DNA of 64,000 nt, from contig JANFNE010000004.1 in assembly GCA_024867545.1 (NCBI GenBank), positions 1-64,000 on the forward strand, read 5' to 3'. Position numbers and translations under genes: made by a program. The notes under the pieces were generated by a model, which saw only the letters and a list, made by a program, of their open reading frames with translations, was not told where the DNA came from and did no database searches. This document shows, piece after piece, positions 44,893 through 54,367 of this stretch. The number at the start of each line of letters is the position of its first letter. Positions within the stretch are counted from its first letter, which is position 1. This DNA comes from Phytopythium helicoides. Lineage: Eukaryota; Oomycota; Peronosporomycetes; Pythiales; Pythiaceae.

Positions 44893-45832
44893 GGCTGGCT
44901 GGCTGGCTGGCTAGCCCGCGAACTCGTTGGCTAGCGCCCGCCCTGCAGGGAGAGCGAAAAAAAAAAAATACTAAGCATTACCACCGCCACCACTACCATC
45001 ACCAGCAGCAGTAGCCATCGCAGCAGCGGCCGCCGTAGCAGCAGTGGTACACACCTGCGTCCGAGCGAGCGAATTCGGTAATGGACATTGGGCGGTGGCG
45101 GCGCTGCGGGCTGCTAGTGCAAGTACAAGTGCAAGTGCAAGTGCAAGTGGGAGACGACGCACCACTTCTCTCAACGTGGCCGTTGTGCTCGTTGAAGTTG
45201 AAGGGTTGGAATTTGGATCGAGGGGCGTAGCGAGAAGCTCGACAACGGGCAGAAGGAGAAGGAAAACTTTTAGAGGAGTGAGCTGAAGGCAAGCAAGTAA
45301 ATGACCTAGGAGCATGACAGCAGCAGCAGCAGCAGCAGCAACACGTCATCGTCGCCACCACCGTCGTCGTTGATTGTTTGTCATAGTGGCGGCCTCTCGC
45401 AACGACACTCCATCCCTCCTCCCCCGCTCGAAAACGGACACCAATGACGACGGGTGGGTGGGTGGGTGGGCGGGTGCCGGACCGGTTATTTTTCAACCGC
45501 GGCTATGAATAGCTGGCCAATCCGCAACCACCAAGAAGCACCCCTGTCCCGCGCTCCGATACAAACGTGCAGAGAGAGCTCACACGTCACAGACGTGGGT
45601 GCGCGCGATTGGCCGAAAAAACGAGTAGCCAATGAAAACGCCGTCATTTATATGGGTACACTCTCGACTCAGCCGCGCCAAGGCGCGGGATCAGAACGGG
45701 GCCCCTACAAAAAGCAAGTGAGCGCTTCGTGCTGGCCAATGAGAGCGCGTGAATAGATTACTTTCCACAACCCTGATCACCTGGCAAGAATTAATCCCTG
45801 GGCTGGGATTTCCTCGGCCTCTATCGAGACCT
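44893..45832 (-). promoter_or_regulatory. 5' terminal region of unit C
   Basis: Same content as in A and B: G-quadruplex motif at 45452-45474, CCAAT boxes and a minus-strand TATAAAT. Here it also forms the sequence directly upstream of the ankyrin-kinase ATG, so it may act as a substitute promoter for that gene. Confidence 0.5.
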
Positions 45833-45844
45833 CCTACTCCCAGA
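45833..45844 (-). mobile_element. Unit C 5' terminus, right edge of the array
   Basis: CCTACTCCCAGA, the 5' terminal inverted arm (minus strand TCTGGGAGTAGG). Host sequence AAAACG follows, then an ATG at 45851. Confidence 0.88.
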
Positions 45845-45850
45845 AAAACG

Positions 45851-48800
45851 ATGGACTATCTCCTACATGATGCTGTGGTGGATGGCGACCTCGCAGGGGT
45901 GAACAAGGCGCTCCAAGGCGGAGCAGACGTCAACATCAAGGACAATGACGGCAGGACTGCGCTGATGGAGGCTGGTTTTTGGGGCAACTTGGATGTGGTG
46001 CGGTATCTCGTGGAGGAGAGAGGCGAGGACGTCGACGTCAAGGACAATGACGGCAGCACTGCGATGATAATAGCTGCTATCAGTGGCGAGTGGGATGTGG
46101 TGCGGTATCTCGTGGAGAGAGGCGCGGACGTCAACGTCAAGGACATGTACGGTAACACTGCGCTGATGAAGGCTGCTGAGGGTGGCAAGTTGGATGTGGT
46201 GCGGTCTCTCGTGGAGGAGGGTGGTGCGGACATCAACGTCAAGGACAATAAGGGCAACACTGCGCCGATGAAGGCTGCTAAGGGTGGCGAGTGGGATGTG
46301 TTGCAGTATCTCGTGGAGAGAGGCGCGGACGTCAACGTCAAAGACAAGTACGGCAAGACTACGATGATAACGGCTGCTAGCAATGGCAAGTTGCATGTGG
46401 TGCGGCATCTCGTGGAGGAGAGAGGCGCGGACGTCGACGTCAAGGACAATGACGGCAGGACTGCGATGATGCACGCTGCTAGCAATGGCAAGTTGGATGT
46501 GGTGCGGTATCTCGTGGAGGAGGGTGGTGCGGACATCAACGTCAAGGACAATAACGGCTACACTGCGATGATGAAGGCTGCTAGCAATGGCAAGTTGCAT
46601 GTGGTGCGGTATCTCGTGGAGGAGAGAGGCGCGGACGTCGACGTCAAGAACAATGACGGCAGGACTGCGATGATGAAGGCTGCTGAGGGTGGCAAGTTGG
46701 GTGTGGTGCGGTATCTCGTGGAGGAGGGTGGTGCGGACATCAACGTCAAGGACAATAACGGCTACACTGCGATGATGAAGGCTGCTAGCAATGGCAAGTT
46801 GCATGTGGTGCGGTCTCTCGTGGAGGAGGGTGGTGCGGACATCAACGTCAAGGACAATGACGGCAGGACTGCGCTGATGAAGGCTGCTGAGGGTGGCAAG
46901 TTGGGTGTGGTGCGGTATCTCGTGGAGGAGGGTGGTGCGGACATCAACGTCAAGGACAATAACGGCTACACTGCGATGATGAAGGCTGCTAGCAATGGCA
47001 AGTTGCATGTGGTGCGGTATCTCGTGGAGGAGGGTGGTGCGGACATCAACGTCAAGGACAATGACGGCAAGACTGTGATGCTAATTGCTGCTTGGAATGG
47101 CGAGTGGGATGTGGTGCGGTATCTCGTGGAGAGAGGCGCGGACGTCAACGTCAAGGACATGTACGGTAACACTGCGCTGATGAAGGCTGCTGAGGGTGGC
47201 AAGTTGGATGTGGTGCGGTCTCTCGTGGAGAGAGGTGGGAACGTCGACTTCCAGAATACGAATAGAGAAACAGCGTTATATCTAGCTACCAAGAAGGGAC
47301 ACATTGCCATTCGGAACTTCTTACTCAGGTACATCTCTTCCAGCGAAGGCAAGGTGAATGAGGAGTCATCTGTGGGATCACTGAATGCGTTCTTAACATC
47401 GAGAAGCTGGGCGATCTCTCCATTTGATGTCGAGCCGGTCGAATACAACGACATCAAGACCATCGGAGGAGAGTATCGCGCGAAGTGGTTGGACGCCGAT
47501 GTCGTTCTCAAGCTGTTTGTCCCGGACGCCTCGGCTTCAACATTTGAGGATGAAGTCACTACATGGCTTCAACTGCGACATCCAAACGTGATCAAGTTGT
47601 ACGGAGCTTGTGATATTGGTCACTCGTTTTTCGTACTTGAGCATGCAAGCAATGGGTCGTTGGTCGAGTATCTTGCTGAGTGTGAGAAGAATGGGGACAG
47701 ACAGACGCCATGGAAGTTGTTGCATGAAGCATCATTGGGTCTCGCGTATTTACACGAGCGTGGAATCATCCATGGGAACTTGCGAAGCAGTAATGTGTTG
47801 GTTGGAAGCGATGACGTGGCGAAGTTGTCTGATTTTGGTTTGAGCATGTCATCTCGAGACGGTTCTGAAGAAGTGGTATCCAGCAGAGCGGGGTTTGGCT
47901 CAGCGCTTTGGAAGGCTCCGGAGCAGATGAAAGGTGAAAGAGCATCGTTAGCGGGAGATATCTACTCTTTTGGCCTATGTATTGTGGCGGCGATAACTGG
48001 AGAAGAGCCATGGGGAGGAGATTCTGATTATAGAAAACTCGACTGGGATCCCGCGACTAACCCCAATTCGTGGACTCGTCCTGCTGATCTCGACGAAAAT
48101 ACCAGACTCCTGACATCTCGAATGTGCGCTAAAGATCCCAAGCAACGCGTAACAGCGGCAGAGGCTGTTCGACTTCTCGAGAAACTCGCTGCACAGGAAG
48201 CCAGTAAACTTCGATCACCGTCTCAAGATGATGATATCAAGAGGAATGTGGACGAGTACAAGCACGGAGAACTGACTCAACTTTTAGCGAACATTCGGAA
48301 TCAAATATCGTTGCAGCATTCCCAGTACGCATTCGTGCTACATGAAATCGAAGCGATCCAGAAGCAACTCGCACAAGAAACCCGTTCTTTGAGGCTACTC
48401 AAAGCATATCGCTTGCTCCTCGTCCAATTGGACGCTGTTCTCCAGTCAGGATCACTTGGGAACCGCGTGGTTGCGTTGTCTTCGACCAGAGCGGCTGGCA
48501 GCAACTTGACTGTATTTAAACGTCGCATCGACGAGCTGTGGATGCTGCTCGATGCCTCTCGAGTTGTTGACGAGGAACGAGAGCAACACTGGGATATACA
48601 GCGCAAGAATCAGCTCAATTTATTCGTGTCGGATGTATCACAGACGGTGGTAGTTCTGAGCGAGTTGGATGACGAAGAGGAGCGGGCCACGTTGATGACA
48701 TTGCTGAAGTTGGAATTGGATAGTCATGCGTCGAAGTACACTGAGCGTCAGTTCGAAGTGATGAAGAAGGCGTACGATAGTTGTTGTCAAGGCGAGTGGA

Positions 48801-50152
48801 AGAGTGTTGTGAAGACTATTCCTACATGGTATTTGCCGTGGCACGAGCTTGTGGTCAACCGGATGGAGAAGCTCGGCGAGGGTGGATTTGGCAATGTGTA
48901 TCTCGCAAAATGGCTGGACTCGGAGGTGGTTGTGAAGGAGGTGAAAAAGCTTGAAGCAAGTAAGAGCGACTCTTTCGCATCGACTTGGTCGCAGAGTGTG
49001 CCACAGTATGAGCTAAAGACTGAAGTGAAGGCAACCACTGACAATGTTGAATTCCGAAAAAAGAGGGAAGAACGCCGTAAGTTGTTCGAGCAAGAAGTGA
49101 ACGTCTGGTTTGGACTGAGTCACCCGCACGTGATTCGTTTGTTTGGAGCATGCCATGTTGGAACGCCGTTCTTTGCGTGTGAGTATGCTAGCGGCGGGTC
49201 GCTCGACAAATACCTGCGAGAACATCCTGAAGAGATATGGTCAAAACTCTTTGAAGCAGCACTTGGTGTACAGTACCTGCATTCGCGTGGTATTATCCAT
49301 GGAGACCTCAAATGCAACAATATCATGATTGGTAACGATGGGAAGGCAAAAGTGACGGACTTTGGTCTGAGTTCGTTTGAGGAAGGAAGTGAAGGCAAGT
49401 TGAGTGGTGCGTGGCAGTGGGTGGCGCCTGAGTGCATCGAGAGTGGTGCCTCGAAGCGATCGTTTGCGTCGGATGTGTATTCTTTGGGTATGTGTATGGT
49501 GGAGGCGCTTCGAGTGATTGAAGACAATTGCCGTTGGCCATATCCATGGGGAAACTGTCTTAACGCCGCAGTTAAGTACTTTGTGGTGACTGAAAAGAAG
49601 TTGCCATTGCGTCCTGAGTGCACGGATGAGCAATGGCAGTTAGTGGAGCGAATGTGTGTGCACGACGCAGACAAACGAATCAAGGTCAGTACTGTGGTGG
49701 ACGAACTTGTGATTCTTGCACGAGGCAATGTGGCTTGCGATGACGAAGAGGTTGAGCCGGAACCGTCAAAGGAGATCACAGAAATGAAGGACCTGTCAAA
49801 GGTGATCGCTAAAATGAAGGACATGTGCCGCCAATTTTATGAGAGCGCAACGTCACGCAATGGGAAGATCCTGTGCCAGATTTACGCGTTGCTGTGGGAC
49901 CGACTGGAAGATCGGACATCTGGTACCGAGTGTCTTGGGTCTCTTATTGAACGAGCTCGAAAGCGTACGCTGGAGCTTCAGGAGGAGAAGAATACAGTAT
50001 TCGCATTCACGGAGGTAGCGCTGCGGGGATACGCATTGCATCGCAATCTGGACAAGGTGATTGAAGCGCAGATGTGGGAGGCGGACAAACTAGATTGGAG
50101 AGAGAAGTGTTGGAAGCTACTGGGAAACCAGGCAATATTGCGATGTGATTAA
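45851..50152 (+). CDS. Ankyrin-repeat protein with tandem pseudokinase and TKL kinase
   Basis: 1,433 aa from the ATG at 45851. The open frame extends 34 codons upstream, but those codons lie in transposon DNA. Residues 1-500 hold about 15 ankyrin repeats of 33-34 aa, encoded by nearly identical ~102-bp units and a 204-bp higher-order unit. Kinase 1 (about 533-790) keeps a Lys (VVLKLF) and DFG, but its catalytic loop is HGNLRSSN, with Asn for the catalytic Asp, so it is probably a pseudokinase. A helical linker follows (790-980). Kinase 2 (about 1005-1300) has GEGGFG, VVVKEV, HGDLKCNN, TDFG and APE, so it should be active; sequence features fit the tyrosine-kinase-like group. A helical tail follows. 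No signal peptide or membrane segment is seen. Ankyrin-kinase fusions of this type are common in oomycetes. The 5' flank is displaced by the transposon. Confidence 0.88.
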   Translation: MDYLLHDAVVDGDLAGVNKALQGGADVNIKDNDGRTALMEAGFWGNLDVVRYLVEERGEDVDVKDNDGSTAMIIAAISGEWDVVRYLVERGADVNVKDMYGNTALMKAAEGGKLDVVRSLVEEGGADINVKDNKGNTAPMKAAKGGEWDVLQYLVERGADVNVKDKYGKTTMITAASNGKLHVVRHLVEERGADVDVKDNDGRTAMMHAASNGKLDVVRYLVEEGGADINVKDNNGYTAMMKAASNGKLHVVRYLVEERGADVDVKNNDGRTAMMKAAEGGKLGVVRYLVEEGGADINVKDNNGYTAMMKAASNGKLHVVRSLVEEGGADINVKDNDGRTALMKAAEGGKLGVVRYLVEEGGADINVKDNNGYTAMMKAASNGKLHVVRYLVEEGGADINVKDNDGKTVMLIAAWNGEWDVVRYLVERGADVNVKDMYGNTALMKAAEGGKLDVVRSLVERGGNVDFQNTNRETALYLATKKGHIAIRNFLLRYISSSEGKVNEESSVGSLNAFLTSRSWAISPFDVEPVEYNDIKTIGGEYRAKWLDADVVLKLFVPDASASTFEDEVTTWLQLRHPNVIKLYGACDIGHSFFVLEHASNGSLVEYLAECEKNGDRQTPWKLLHEASLGLAYLHERGIIHGNLRSSNVLVGSDDVAKLSDFGLSMSSRDGSEEVVSSRAGFGSALWKAPEQMKGERASLAGDIYSFGLCIVAAITGEEPWGGDSDYRKLDWDPATNPNSWTRPADLDENTRLLTSRMCAKDPKQRVTAAEAVRLLEKLAAQEASKLRSPSQDDDIKRNVDEYKHGELTQLLANIRNQISLQHSQYAFVLHEIEAIQKQLAQETRSLRLLKAYRLLLVQLDAVLQSGSLGNRVVALSSTRAAGSNLTVFKRRIDELWMLLDASRVVDEEREQHWDIQRKNQLNLFVSDVSQTVVVLSELDDEEERATLMTLLKLELDSHASKYTERQFEVMKKAYDSCCQGEWKSVVKTIPTWYLPWHELVVNRMEKLGEGGFGNVYLAKWLDSEVVVKEVKKLEASKSDSFASTWSQSVPQYELKTEVKATTDNVEFRKKREERRKLFEQEVNVWFGLSHPHVIRLFGACHVGTPFFACEYASGGSLDKYLREHPEEIWSKLFEAALGVQYLHSRGIIHGDLKCNNIMIGNDGKAKVTDFGLSSFEEGSEGKLSGAWQWVAPECIESGASKRSFASDVYSLGMCMVEALRVIEDNCRWPYPWGNCLNAAVKYFVVTEKKLPLRPECTDEQWQLVERMCVHDADKRIKVSTVVDELVILARGNVACDDEEVEPEPSKEITEMKDLSKVIAKMKDMCRQFYESATSRNGKILCQIYALLWDRLEDRTSGTECLGSLIERARKRTLELQEEKNTVFAFTEVALRGYALHRNLDKVIEAQMWEADKLDWREKCWKLLGNQAILRCD
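45880..47250 (+). repeat. Tandem 102-bp/204-bp repeats encoding ankyrin units
   Basis: Blocks such as AACGTCAAGGACAATGACGG and GTGGTGCGGTATCTCGTGGA recur about every 102 bp, often nearly identical over whole units and in alternating pairs (204-bp period). Such low divergence within a gene indicates recent unit turnover and predicts copy-number variation between alleles. Confidence 0.85.
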
Positions 50153-52713
50153 CCCTTAGTGCACATGAGGTATCCCGTACTGGCATCTCGGTGAAGTGGT
50201 TATGGGCACGCGTCCCGGGACGTGAGATGGCTATGAAACTCCACCAGCGCCCGCATGCGAACGCCAGTGGATCTTTCCACTCACGGAATCTTTGAAAGTC
50301 GCACGATTTGGGTTGTCTGGCATCATCGTTGGCTCCTTGATCTCCGTCGTCTCCTTCGCCTTTGTCGTCTCCATCGTCTCCATCTTCACTCGCTGGCGCC
50401 AGGGCTGAACGCCTGTCACCTGTTTGCGTAATGCCGCCCTCCGTCTTGAGTCCGCGAACCCCGCGGGTCTCCAACTGAATCAACGGCGCTGTGATAGTTC
50501 GGGAGGATTCGGCCTTGGTCACTGTGGGAACAGCGCAAGGAAACCCGAACCGGCTGGCCGTGGAAAAAGGATCGGCGAGGCTTACAGGCAAGTCGTCGCC
50601 GTGGCTGCGAGCTGAAAAGGTCGAAGAAAGACTTGGCAGTGCCGCTCCTGGCCGTCGTCGTCGTCGGAACACTCCGGCTGCATGGAGTAGCTGCGTGGCC
50701 CCGGGTCGTGAGCAGGAAATGCGGCCGCTTGGACCCCATCTTGCAATTTCACGACTGAGAAAAGAAATGCTGCGCGTCGAGTGCTGCGGCTTGCTCAGGC
50801 TGAGAATCGTTCCTTCCGGTAAGCCATTAGGCGCAACATATTGCAGTCTTCGTATTGTTCCTGTTATCGCGAGGCGCTCCCGAACCCCATACTGATACTT
50901 GCCTAGGGCAGCACGCAGTTGCAGCTCGTGCGCTCACTCAAGTCGTGTTCGTGATCGCGCCATCTATGGGCATTGCTGTCTGGGTAAAACGAGTGAGCAC
51001 CAGTACGGTAGACACGGCAGTATGCTCACAGTGACCGTGCTCATGGGCAGCAAGTGATAAGTGATCTCAGCGCAAAAGTTAGCGAGGCTGAAAGCAATCA
51101 CTTGTGGCCACGACCATGGCACGCGCGCAATTCAATTCCCTGCTTGATCGTGAACCGGTGCGCTCAAGCACTTGACAGCAACATCGTGTATTTTTGGAGA
51201 GTTATGCCCGCATCGTGGCGCGCGAAAGCTCGTCGCCGGCCAGGGGTTTGCAGGTGCACGCGGTAGTGGGGTGTGCATGTTCGCTGCTACGGCTTCAGCT
51301 TTATTGGGTTTGACGACTCTGATGATATTTTCGAGTGTTGGAGCACCACAGTATTTCTATTCACCGTGCGAAGTTCACTCACTCTATTCCCCACGGCCTT
51401 ACGGGTTCACCACCGCAATTCTCCAACACGGATTCTTCCACCAGAGATGTGGACGACTCACTGCTCATTGTGAACGTCTTTGTGCGCACCAGAGATGTAC
51501 ACCAGTAGCGCCAGTGTCATGCTGCGCCCATGCTGTCCACCGATTCGCTCCGAGACTAATCATCACTGACACCGTTGCTCGCCCACGATACAACTGCTAC
51601 ATCCGCAGCTCCTCAACACAGTGCCCTGTAGAAACTGCGGAGCCTTTTCCCTGACGAAGTCACCACGAGCTGCTCATTGACAACAGGCGTGAGTAGCGAT
51701 ACCTTGAGCACCGCTGCTGCGGATACCCCGCCCACTCTGCCTCGGAATCTGCGAGTCCAGGCGCGTTGAGTACTATACAGACGGCATTCGTTTTCTCACC
51801 GTGATCAACGGCAGTGCCAATTTGGCACTGCCAAAGGATCGGCGTGCCAGGAGTATAGACGGTTGCTGCAGTACAGTATCGCAGTGCCGGGCCGCGAGAC
51901 TACAGTAGTGATTGCGTCGCAAGTTGGCCATGCGCTTCTAGTCGATTGATCCGACCCGGACTCCACGCCCCAGGCGATATCACAAGTACCGCACCGAGTT
52001 CACGTCACCGCAGCTGTCGCATTGCACTGGTCGCCAGTCGCCGCCGCCAGTCGCTCCGAGGACCAATGCGGCGGTTTCGTGTTGAAGCGGGCGTTATCTT
52101 CGAAATGCCCACAAGAACCACCCGCACCCACATGTCGTAAGCGCCCGTGCACATTCGATTATCGCACCGCTGCGAGTTGGCACTGGCGTCCACTGTAAGC
52201 GCTGCAGCGCCAGACGCGGCGTCGGTGCCGACTGAAGCAGAGCAGTTCCAGGCCTGCAGAGTGGGCCGCTGAACCCCGCTCGGGCCGTTCTGGGTGTCGC
52301 ACCTCGCCGCTACTCACGCCTGTCTCCGCTCACAACGGCCGTCGGGGACGCTACGGGTGCCTCCGCGCCACCGGCAGCTCCGCCGACGCAGGCTGCGCGC
52401 CCCGATCCCGTGACAGCCGCCCCGGCGCTGCCCGCCGAGGGATCCTGCCTGTCAAGCAGTGTCAGCTCCTGGGGGGATGGGCGCCGCTTGTCTGCCTTGA
52501 AGCGCATCGGCGTCTACAGCCGAGTATGGCGCCGAGTATGGCGCGGCCTTGAGCCACGCGCGGGTCGGCCGCGCCAGAGCCCGGGCGGGCGTCGCGGCGG
52601 CCGCGCAGATTCACGCGGCCAGAGCCGGCGCGAGCTGCGCGCGGCAGGCAGCGCGGCGCTCACTTTCGCAATCCGAGGACCGCCCGCAGGACGCTCCGGA
52701 GCTACAGGAACCC
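50153..52713. other. Intergenic region without a supported gene
   Basis: Open frames on both strands (for example minus 50007-50672 and plus 51172-51654) have no recognisable domain and no good starts. The minus frame at 50231-50739 overlaps others in a way typical of chance frames. A perfect 23-nt palindrome lies at 51810-51832. GC content rises toward 52200-52700, upstream of the mucin-like gene. Part of this may be decayed repeat. Confidence 0.5.
51810..51832. repeat. Perfect palindrome with 1-nt loop
   Basis: GGCAGTGCCAA, T, TTGGCACTGCC: eleven paired bases around one T. Function unknown. It could be a hairpin, a binding site or part of an old repeat. Confidence 0.75.
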
Positions 52714-54190
52714 ATGAAGGTCTGCGGCCGCATGCTGGCCCTGGCCGCCTGCCCTCGTGGCCGCCATGGCCGCCGCTGACACGGACGTGTCCGTGTGCCG
52801 CGACGCCACCTACTCGATGCCCGACTCGCGCGGAGCCATCTGCTCCGGCGCTGGCGACTCGCCCGCCGGAACTGTCTGCCCCGTCATTGGAGACGTCGCC
52901 GTCGCCGACTGCCACGACTACCTGCCCAGCTGGGACGGTACTCAGTGCGTCGCGCAGGAGAACGCCGAGTGCCAGATCGTCACTGGCACCACCTGGGGAT
53001 GCGTCTTCCCCTCGGTTGGCTGCGGATCGGCTACCACGCCGTGCCCCTGTGACCGCCAAGCCGGACACCACCACGCCGTGCCCCGTGACCGCCAAGCCGG
53101 ACACCACCACGCCGTGCCCCGTGACCGCTAAGCCGGACACCACGACCACGACGACGCCGTGCCCGGTCACGTCCAAGCCGGACACCACCACGACGCCGTG
53201 CCCAGTCACGTCCAAGCCGGACACCACGACCACGCCGTGCCCGGTCACCGTCCAAGCCGGACACGACGACGACTCCTTGCCCGGTGACGTCCAAGCCGGA
53301 CACGACGACTACGCCTTGCCCGGTCACGTCCAAGCCGGACACGACGACCACGCCATGCCCGGTGACGTCTAAGCCGGACACGACCACGACTCCGAGCACG
53401 ACGACGACTCCTTGCCCGGTCACGTCCAAGCCGGACACGACGACGACGCCTTGCCCGGTGACTTCCAAGCCTGACACGACGACGGCCACCCCAAGCACGA
53501 CCACCCCGGGCACGTCTACGCCTTGCCCTGTGACGTCCAAGCCGGACACGCCGACCCCGACGCCCACCTCGACGACGTCGACTCCCGTGACGTCTACGCC
53601 GACGCCTTGCCCGGTGACCTCGCTGCCGGACACGCCGACCCCGACGCCCACCTCGACGACGTCGACCCCTGTGACGTCTACGCCGACGCCTTGCCCGGTG
53701 ACTTCGCTTCCGGACACGCCGACCCCGACGCCGACCTCGACGACGTCGACCCCTGTGACGTCCACGCCGACGCCTTGCCCGATCACGTCGCTGCCGGACA
53801 CGCCGACCCCGACGCCCACGCCGACGCCCAGCACGACGACTCAGTCGCCGGTAACTCCGTCACCGTGCCCGATCACGTCGCTCCCTGACACCCCGACGCC
53901 GACGCCGACGCCGACTCCCACCTCGACTGAGGCTCCGACGCCGACGCCGACGCCGACTCCTACGCCGACCCCGACGCCGACCCCGACCCCGACGCCTACG
54001 GAAACCCCGACGCCGACCCCGACGCCGACGCCGACCCCGACGCCTACGGAAACCCCGACGCCTACGCCCTTCGGCTACGTCGGCTAACACGGCTTACTGT
54101 GCCGCGTACAACGGACTGAGCACTGCTTGTGCCGCCCGCGCCACGCGATGCAAGTGGGACGCTACGACGCGCCTCTGCAACGGCATCTAG
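52714..54190 (+). pseudogene. Secreted mucin-like Thr/Pro-rich protein with four +1 frameshifts
   Basis: The pieces read in consecutive frames, each shifted by one base. They are: a signal-peptide start at the ATG 52714 ([13 protein letters not shown]); a Cys-rich domain (about 52757-53045, with [20 protein letters not shown] and GCVFPSVGC); [11 protein letters not shown] repeats (53050-53247); a long run of PCPVTSKPDTTT, then TPTPTSTTSTPVTS, then TPTP repeats (53250-54070); and a Cys-rich C-terminus (YCAAYNG...RCKWD...CNGI) to TAG at 54188. The shifts fall near 52752-52754, 53045-53050, 53246-53247 and 54068-54072, each in a C-rich run. The overall design (secretion signal, Cys domain, O-glycosylatable Thr/Pro stalk) is that of oomycete mucin-like surface or cell-wall proteins. 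Either it is a decayed gene, or the assembly carries indel errors in this GC-rich repeat. Confidence 0.7.
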
Positions 54191-54367
54191 GGAAGTACCG
54201 GAAAATAACAGTGACAACAGCTTGGATAGTAGTTGTCAGTCTGTAGCATCAACGCGGGCCGAGTTCGGTCTCTCCCATTCTCGTCACTTTCGATGGTAAT
54301 GGAACTGTGACTTGCGTACATCTCGAAATTTGACGTATCCTATTTACTCTGAACGTTCACATCCTTG
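54191..54367. other. Short gap between convergent genes
   Basis: 177 bp between the mucin-like gene and the EF-hand gene, which converge. It must hold both 3' ends. No defined signal is recognised. Confidence 0.4.

Larger units (their letters stand above)
33986..45844 (-). mobile_element. Helentron-type transposon, unit C (apparently intact)
   Basis: 11,859 bp with both termini and four uninterrupted genes. Its left part (ORF1 to RPA) carries more differences from A and B than those two have from each other, so it is a distinct subfamily there. Its helicase C-terminal region matches the right-hand copy in unit A. It is the best candidate for an autonomous element. Confidence 0.92.

Noticed and set aside
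7439..45844. CRISPR array, bacterial or viral origin for the repeated units
   Set aside because: The units are ~12 kb transposons with spliceosomal introns, and no short regularly spaced repeats with unique spacers exist. The helicase and Rep motifs are those of eukaryotic Helitrons.
45749..45850. N-terminal extension of the ankyrin-kinase frame into transposon DNA
   Set aside because: These 34 codons lie in the element's 5' terminus and are present, untranslated, in units A and B. Ankyrin homology begins at the ATG at 45851.
50007..50672. 221-codon minus-strand frame downstream of the kinase gene
   Set aside because: It overlaps the kinase 3' end, has no recognisable domain, and switches frame with other weak ORFs. 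Considered possible decayed repeat only.
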